Positions 59,941 through 64,000 of a stretch of DNA of 64,000 nucleotides are shown one piece after another. How positions within the stretch are numbered: position 1 is the first letter of the stretch; every line of letters begins with the position of its first letter. The stretch is from Actinokineospora baliensis (GTDB lineage: Bacteria > Actinomycetota > Actinomycetes > Mycobacteriales > Pseudonocardiaceae). Below the pieces are notes generated by a model. That model had not been told where the DNA came from and did no database searches. It worked only from the letters and a program-made list of their open reading frames with translations. The stretch covers positions 1,054,001 to 1,118,000 of the forward strand of contig NZ_JAFBCK010000001.1 in assembly GCF_016907695.1 (NCBI RefSeq), read 5' to 3'. Position numbers and translations under genes: made by a program.

Positions 59941-60822
59941 TCACACCAGTGCCGGGCCTTTGAACACTTCCCTGATGTGCCAATCCAGGTGGGCGTGTGC
60001 CGGAGAGGTTGTGCCTGGGCGGAGTTGGAGTTGGCGGCCGTGCAGGTCGTAGGTGGTTCTGCCTGCGGTGGTTCGGCTGGTGAAGCTGCTGGAGACGGTG
60101 ATCCGCAGGTCGGTGTCCAGGCCGAGGGCGCCTCGGTCGAAGAGGCGGTGGTGCAGGGAGCAGAGGGCCAGGCCGTTGTCGGGGTCGTCCGGGCCGTCGA
60201 AGGTGAACCAGCGGATGTGGGCGGCGTCCAGGCCTACGGTGGCCGCGCCGAGTTGGCCGTCGAAGCCGCAGAAGGCGCATTGGCGGTCCCAGGCGAGCAG
60301 GATCGCCGCGGCCCAGGTTGGGCTCCGGCGGCGGGAAGCGGGTGGTGGGGCGGCCGCGAGGATCGTGTCGGGGTCGAGCCCGACCGCCAGCAGGACGTCC
60401 GGAGCGACACTGGGTGGGAACTCGGCGTCGACGAGTTGGCGGGCTGCCGCTGCCGCGATGTGGGGGTGGCGGAGGGCGTTCTCCAAGGGCCCGCTGAGTC
60501 GGCCCACCACCGAATTGGCCGTCAAGGGGCTGACGCGATCCATAGGCACGTCGTGGTCGAGGGTCCAGATCGCGTCCGACCGCAGGCGGGTGAACGGGTA
60601 CGCAGCCCGTTGTTGGGGTGCCGCGGTGGAGGGTGGCCCGTAGTCGCGGATCAGGTCGGCCAACCGCTGCCAGTCTGCGGTCCAGGAGACGGCACTGGAT
60701 CCGGTGGCGATCAGCTGGCCAAGTGCGAACAGCACCAGCAGCGGCTTGTGCGGTGAACGCCTGCCCGCGTGCCGGTGCTGCCGTAACGACGCGAGGAGCC
60801 GCACCACGTCCGCTTCGGACAT
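59941..60822 (-). CDS. Sulfur-binding-domain HNH endonuclease (phosphorothioate-DNA restriction, ScoMcrA-type)
   Basis: From ATG 60822 (GTG 60837 also possible) the product has 293 residues. The N-terminal domain matches the sulfur-binding domain: LRQHRHAGRRSPHKPLLVLFALGQ, LADLIRDYGPP, and AAYPFTRLRSDAIW, where Tyr75-Pro76 is the cavity contacting phosphorothioate sulfur in characterised proteins. The C-terminal zinc HNH has C182-x2-C185, AAHIRWF (His202), DNGLALCSLHHRLFDRG (Asn216, Cys221, His224, His225). Such enzymes cut DNA carrying Dnd-type phosphorothioate marks. No dnd gene is in the window, fitting a role against such DNA. It is co-transcribed with the DUF4365 gene. Confidence 0.88.
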   Translation of the reverse strand: MSEADVVRLLASLRQHRHAGRRSPHKPLLVLFALGQLIATGSSAVSWTADWQRLADLIRDYGPPSTAAPQQRAAYPFTRLRSDAIWTLDHDVPMDRVSPLTANSVVGRLSGPLENALRHPHIAAAAARQLVDAEFPPSVAPDVLLAVGLDPDTILAAAPPPASRRRSPTWAAAILLAWDRQCAFCGFDGQLGAATVGLDAAHIRWFTFDGPDDPDNGLALCSLHHRLFDRGALGLDTDLRITVSSSFTSRTTAGRTTYDLHGRQLQLRPGTTSPAHAHLDWHIREVFKGPALV

Positions 60823-60844
60823 CGTTCCGTTCGCCACGCAACCA

Positions 60845-61300
60845 TCATGGCCGACCCTCGCGCCCGATGAACCGACACATGCGCCAGACGAAGGCGTCCA
60901 CCGAACCCGCGTCCAGCACATCCGCCCGCCCGACCTCGATCGACCGGCTCTCCGGGACGCACCTCAGCTGCTCGGACGCGTTCGCCCAGTACAGGAGGTC
61001 CGTACCCGGGTCGTACACCACGCACACCACCGGCGCGTTGGCCTCGCGCCAGGACCGGCCGTGCTGCCGCACCTTCACCCGGTACCCCCGCGCGCTCCGG
61101 TACGACACCCCGCCCTTCACCTGCACCGCGATGGTGTACCCGGTCGGACGGCGCGCCTCGTTGAAGCTGACGTACAGGTCCTCCCCGAAGTCGTTGTGCC
61201 CATCGATCTTCTGCACGACGTGCCCGCACTCCTGGAACAACGCCGTGACCCGGTTGATCGCCCTATCCTCCAGGACCCTCCTGCGATCGATCTGGCCCAT
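60845..61300 (-). CDS. DUF4365 PD-(D/E)xK-like nuclease candidate
   Basis: ATG 61300 follows AGGG by six bases (151 residues); TTG one codon earlier is an alternative. The nuclease core is visible: RAINRVTALFQECGHVVQKIDGHNDFGEDLYVSF (Asp41 in GED) and YTIAVQVKGG (Gln60-x-Lys62), the D...QxK variant of the PD-(D/E)xK fold, followed by the family's SWREANAPVVCVVYDPGTDLLYWA. It is the first gene of a two-gene operon with the sulfur-binding HNH gene (22 bp gap). It may act as a partner endonuclease or in its own defence system. Confidence 0.85.
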   Translation of the reverse strand: MGQIDRRRVLEDRAINRVTALFQECGHVVQKIDGHNDFGEDLYVSFNEARRPTGYTIAVQVKGGVSYRSARGYRVKVRQHGRSWREANAPVVCVVYDPGTDLLYWANASEQLRCVPESRSIEVGRADVLDAGSVDAFVWRMCRFIGREGRP

Positions 61301-61313
61301 CAACAGCCCTGGC

Positions 61314-61375
61314 AGAGCTGATAACAGCCCACACGCTCTAGTTCGACAACGATTCTGATGTGGGCAGTCAGCTCT
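61314..61375. promoter_or_regulatory. Interrupted inverted repeat between the DUF4365 gene and the 27-codon ORF
   Basis: AGAGCTGATAACAGCCCACA (61314-61333) and TGTGGGCAGTCAGCTCT (61359-61375) are complementary except for a 3-nt bulge, across a 25-bp spacer. The left arm overlaps the -10 element of the minus-strand promoter, so it could be an operator for both directions; the two divergent genes begin just outside it. Confidence 0.65.
61321..61349 (-). promoter_or_regulatory. Probable promoter of the DUF4365/sulfur-binding HNH operon
   Basis: On the minus strand, TTGTCG (61344-61349) and TGTTAT (61321-61326) are separated by exactly 17 bp. The predicted start of transcription, near 61313, lies about 12 bases before the ATG at 61300. 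The -10 lies inside the inverted repeat. Confidence 0.6.
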
Positions 61376-61399
61376 GAACAGGAGCCGGGGAGGATCAAC

Positions 61400-61483
61400 A
61401 TGACTACCAGCGAAACAGAGCGGGCTGATATTGAAAAGTTGATTGACGTAGGAGCATCGGCGTTGACTGGACAGCCTGACTAG
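61400..61483 (+). CDS. 27-residue ORF with a strong ribosome-binding site
   Basis: ATG 61400 follows GGGGAGG by six bases. The peptide begins MTTSETERADIEKLIDVG and ends ASALTGQPD; it is acidic, mostly helical by composition, and has no signal or membrane segment. Its TAG overlaps the convergent XRE gene's stop by three bases. I do not recognise it. Possibilities are a genuine small protein (for example an inhibitor or precursor peptide), a leader peptide, or the remnant of a longer gene. Confidence 0.5.
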   Translation: MTTSETERADIEKLIDVGASALTGQPD

Positions 61484-61857
61484 TGGTTGTCGTTGCGTCG
61501 AGCCAGGTCGAAGAGGTGGCGGTGCATCTCGTCCAGTCGGGCGAGGATCTCGTTGAGCCGGGTCTCCACCACGTTGAGTTGCGACCGAACCGGGTCCTCT
61601 TCGGTGGCCACCTCCCCCAACTCCAGTGGCCTCCGCCCCTGTAGCACAGCACTCAAGTGCTCGGGGTGCAACTCCATAGCCACCGACAACGCCTCAAGCG
61701 TTCGAGAACTACGACGGCGCACCACCGTTTGGTACTGCAGTTCTCGGATGATCGCTTGTGACACCTGCGATCGCAGGGCCAACTCCCGCTGCCGCCAGCC
61801 GAGCTCGGCCAGCCGCGCGGTGATGACCCGCGCGACCGCCGCCCAGTCCTCCGCCAC
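61480..61857 (-). CDS. XRE-family helix-turn-helix regulator
   Basis: The 125-residue protein starts at GTG 61857 with GGAGGAG upstream. HTH (about 8-64): VARVITARLAELGWRQRELALRSQVSQAIIRELQYQTVVRRRSSRTLEALSVAM. The remainder is a helical oligomerisation segment (ETRLNEILARLDEMHRHLFDLARR). It probably represses the nuclease operon, the small ORF, or itself. A TTGACA -35 lies upstream at 61929-61934, and the TAGCCG dyad overlaps the expected start of transcription. It is located at the right edge of the nuclease cluster, as controllers of restriction systems often are. Confidence 0.85.
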   Translation of the reverse strand: MAEDWAAVARVITARLAELGWRQRELALRSQVSQAIIRELQYQTVVRRRSSRTLEALSVAMELHPEHLSAVLQGRRPLELGEVATEEDPVRSQLNVVETRLNEILARLDEMHRHLFDLARRNDNH

Positions 61858-61890
61858 CTACTCCTCCGCGCCTCGCCGTGCCGCCGATAT

Positions 61891-61908
61891 TAGCCGCAAA
61901 ATCGGCTA
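61891..61908. promoter_or_regulatory. Perfect dyad, probable autoregulatory operator of the XRE gene
   Basis: TAGCCG-CAAAAT-CGGCTA is a perfect 6-bp inverted repeat with a 6-bp spacer. It lies 20 bp or more downstream of the TTGACA (minus strand, 61929-61934), near the expected -10 and start of transcription, 34 bp from the GTG start codon. Confidence 0.6.
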
Positions 61909-62097
61909 TCTTTAGCACCACTTCGGCGTGTCAAGCTGCTGGCGGGAAAAAAGCTGGTATCGGCGTGACCGAAAGCCGAAATTTCAAAAGGATCTATTCG
62001 AAATGCTCTAAGAGGCCACGCGCGCCGGTAGCGGCACAGACAGCTAAGACACGCGGAAACCGCCTCTTAGCGACTTAGGGCTCTTAAGTGAACCGGC

Positions 62098-62496
62098 TCA
62101 GCGGCCTACTGGTTCGATGTGGACGGTTGAGGTGGCGGTGTTGTTGGTGGTGTTGGCCTCGGCGCCCGCGACCGACAGCGAGGTGATGGACTCGGCGTCG
62201 CCCGTTACGTGCCTGCCGACCCGGACTGCGACCGTGACCGGCGGGTAGGACTCCCCGGGTGCGACGGTTCGGCTGGATTGGCAGCTGACCTTGTGGCCGG
62301 AGATCGCACAACTCCAGCCGTCGCCCTCGGCGGCGGTGGGGGTGAGGCCCATGGGCAGGTGGTGGGTCAGGGTCACGAGCTTGTCCGACTGCTCGTGGGC
62401 CTGATCGGCGGTGACCGACAGGGTGAAGGTCCCGGCGCCGCCCGCCACCCACGGCCCATCGTCATCCGCCCGCACCGTCAGGTCGGCCACAGCCAT
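62098..62496 (-). CDS. Single DUF11/CARDB-like domain protein without signal peptide
   Basis: From ATG 62496 the protein has 132 residues. It reads VADLTVRADDDGPWVAGGAGTFTLSVT, then LVTLTHHLPMGLTPTAAEGDGWSCAISGHKVSCQS, then SVAGAEANTTNNTATSTVHIEP, the pattern of DUF11 or CARDB beta-sandwich repeats of large surface proteins. Its two cysteines sit as in those domains. No signal peptide precedes it, so as encoded it would be cytoplasmic. It could be a fragment of a larger gene or a start-site variant with an upstream leader; none is seen. Confidence 0.6.
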   Translation of the reverse strand: MAVADLTVRADDDGPWVAGGAGTFTLSVTADQAHEQSDKLVTLTHHLPMGLTPTAAEGDGWSCAISGHKVSCQSSRTVAPGESYPPVTVAVRVGRHVTGDAESITSLSVAGAEANTTNNTATSTVHIEPVGR

Positions 62497-62713
62497 CTCT
62501 CTGCCCCTTCGCACCAGGGGCACGACACCCGCGCCCACCGCCCAATGATCACCGATCCCGACCAACACACCCGGGACGGGGTCACCCACACAGTGGACGC
62601 CTCAGGGGACCAACCGTTGCAGTCCACCGCCACGACCAACGAAGGTCACAGGCGGTGCCGTGTCGACAGCTTCTCGGTCTTGGCTGTCGGTGTTCTCTGT
62701 CATTCTGTCGGAC

Positions 62714-63376
62714 GTGAGCGGACAGGCAGCGGCGCTTGGGTTTGAGTACCAATTCCTCCAGACGCTCGACCACGCCTTGGCGGCGTTGATCGACGATCGT
62801 GGAGACCTCACCGGGGTAGTTGTCGACGCGCCGCCGGAAGGCGATCCAATAGCCGATCTGGAGATCGTCGACTTCGCGCTGATGGCGGGGGACCGGTGCC
62901 GCCTTGCCGCGCAGGTCAAGGGTGGTGCCCCGGGCAGCGTGATGAGTGCGGTGGATGCCGTCAGGGTCCTACTCCGTCTGCGGAGCGGTACCTCCTCATC
63001 ACAAGCAGGCGCGATCACCATGAACGAGGTTGTGCAACTGGTGCTCTTCCAAGAACTGCGCGACACTGATCTATTCGGCGGCACCCTCGGCCTGGCCGCA
63101 TTCCACGCACAACATTGGCTGGCGCGCTTCATTGACCAAGAAGACTACCCAGTCGCACCTCTCTTGCGGGCGCACATCATTTTCTTGGCCGAACACGCGC
63201 TGTCGGCGGACTCAACGGAGTACGCCGTAGCGCTCCTCTACGGCAACGCGTCCAAGCTGCTGAACCTTACCGACTCGCATGAACTGGCGGTGCGCTACTT
63301 GAGAGCCGAAATGACGGTGCTCGACCAGTGCACCAGGGACAGTCGGTATTGCGTATGCAGACCGCTGCCAGCCTGA
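62714..63376 (+). CDS. QxK-type (PD-(D/E)xK-like) nuclease-domain protein, possibly truncated
   Basis: GTG 62714 gives 220 residues; the upstream frame from 62660 adds unconserved sequence. AALGFEYQFLQTLDHALAALI leads to the conserved IADLEIVDFALMAGDRCRLAAQVKGG: Asp48, Glu50 and Asp53, with Gln67-x-Lys69. This D...QxK layout matches DUF4297/Cap4-like endonucleases of anti-phage systems, where the domain sits at the N-terminus of a longer effector. Helices follow and the frame stops at 63376. The next frame overlaps by 22 bp in a different phase, so the two may be one gene split by a frameshift or a true pair. Confidence 0.65.
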   Translation: MSGQAAALGFEYQFLQTLDHALAALIDDRGDLTGVVVDAPPEGDPIADLEIVDFALMAGDRCRLAAQVKGGAPGSVMSAVDAVRVLLRLRSGTSSSQAGAITMNEVVQLVLFQELRDTDLFGGTLGLAAFHAQHWLARFIDQEDYPVAPLLRAHIIFLAEHALSADSTEYAVALLYGNASKLLNLTDSHELAVRYLRAEMTVLDQCTRDSRYCVCRPLPA

Positions 63377-64000
63377 CATCCGCCACCTACCTGGCGGTAA
63401 CACGACCCACAGATGTCGTCGAAGACATCATTGGCGCTCTGGAGCCCGGGTGGCCTGCAGTACGACGTAGTGCCTTTATGGCAGTCCAGCCAACGGTGGA
63501 CAGAGTATATGCGTTCGGAGTCGCGTTCGGCATACCAGTGGATGCCCGGCCCACTCTCGCTGTCGCCATCGGGCAGGCACTTTTCGGCGTGGCCGACGAG
63601 GCTGGCGGCTCACTCGCCGCATCGGTCGACCTCGCCTGCGCGTTCGACCTGCTCGGCGTCGAGGCACAGGTCATACACACAACACGCGGCCTACTCCGCT
63701 CCTTGGACGACCAGGTACCTGCGAAAGTCGCCGACGGTCACCACGTTGTCTACGTCCCGCTGGCCCACCGGATGATCGATCCAGGCCTGTCGCACGCGAT
63801 CGCATCGACCAATGGGCTCCCACAACCCGAAGAACTCCTGCCCGGGATCACGAAGGTCGCCAGCCTGGACCAACTAAGGCAAGCCACCAACGCCGTTGTG
63901 ACATCCAATGGAGTGGTGGCGACTTACGACGGCGCGACCATCGTCACTCTGCCGAGGAACGGGGGAGTACCAGGCGAGACCATCTTCGACCGCGCGAGCC
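63355..64000 (+). CDS. Partial CDS running off the window end (unknown protein, paired with QxK nuclease)
   Basis: From ATG 63355 a frame stays open for 215 codons to the window edge, giving MQTAASLTSATYLAVTRPTD, then GGSLAASVDLACAFDLLGVEAQVI and DGHHVVYVPLAHRMIDPGL. It overlaps the end of the preceding gene by 22 bp. The last two segments have the spacing of papain/transglutaminase-like folds, but a catalytic cysteine is not apparent, so I assign no function. Codons are GC-ending throughout, indicating a real gene. Confidence 0.6.
   Translation, partial: MQTAASLTSATYLAVTRPTDVVEDIIGALEPGWPAVRRSAFMAVQPTVDRVYAFGVAFGIPVDARPTLAVAIGQALFGVADEAGGSLAASVDLACAFDLLGVEAQVIHTTRGLLRSLDDQVPAKVADGHHVVYVPLAHRMIDPGLSHAIASTNGLPQPEELLPGITKVASLDQLRQATNAVVTSNGVVATYDGATIVTLPRNGGVPGETIFDRAS

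Noticed and set aside
55268..61303. Complete BREX, DISARM or Dnd system
   Set aside because: No brxA-L, pglZ, drmA/B or dndA-E genes were recognised; only single components of similar kind.
1..64000. tRNA, rRNA, transposase or prophage genes
   Set aside because: No cloverleaf-like sequence, DDE/serine/tyrosine recombinase or phage structural gene was recognised on reading both strands; a dedicated tRNA scan could still find one.

Overview
The window is GC-rich DNA from a high-GC actinobacterium. Abundant GTG starts, 4-bp GTGA/ATGA gene overlaps, an RsiG-like protein, a SigE-family ECF sigma factor, EspG/PE/PPE-like genes, Scr1/DUF5753-type HTH proteins and the dispersed pur genes all fit Pseudonocardiales (Pseudonocardiaceae). 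This is inference from gene content; no rRNA or tRNA is present to prove it.

Left part (1-21.4 kb) is mostly core. It holds a 5-oxoprolinase-type subunit, a class IV aminotransferase, Fur-family regulator and YgfZ, a BKACE enzyme, an RsiG-like c-di-GMP anti-sigma factor coupled to an asparaginase, a repeat-filled gap (6.3-7.0 kb), an OYE reductase, a tctCBA transporter divergent from a CitA/CitB-type two-component system, ArfB, an ArsR-SRPBCC fusion, an ECF sigma factor with a membrane partner, purF-purM, a TVP38 protein and an SCP2-like protein. The grouping SCP2-like / purF / purM / YgfZ / aminotransferase resembles the mycobacterial Rv0807-Rv0812 neighbourhood as I recall it.

Middle part (21.4-46.9 kb) has two satellite type VII secretion modules without the core machinery. 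The first is EspG + PPE-like + PE-like. The second is a four-gene, 4-bp-overlapped operon of WXG-like protein, EspG-like chaperone, Ser-Asp-His hydrolase and lipoprotein, with the look of a secreted lipase with chaperone and possible immunity partner. Other genes are an SRPBCC protein, a PIN-like nuclease, GH25 lysozyme, a GGDEF-EAL protein, purL-purQ-purS, a DUF3800-like protein, and a 1835-residue surface protein with ten Cys-pair repeats and a LAXTG sortase signal. The next gene's 3' end is present in three copies.

Right part (47-64 kb) contains purC, a SAM hydrolase, two tandem subtilases with P-like domains, a metallo-hydrolase divergent from an aldehyde dehydrogenase, and then a candidate defence island (55.3-64 kb). 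The island holds an orphan N6-adenine methylase divergent from a DUF2075 helicase, a possible reader-HNH endonuclease, a two-gene operon of a DUF4365 nuclease and a sulfur-binding-domain HNH endonuclease (phosphorothioate-DNA restriction type), a 27-residue ORF, an XRE regulator, and at the edge a QxK-nuclease-like protein overlapping a truncated gene.

No CRISPR array, insertion sequence, prophage, rRNA or tRNA was recognised.
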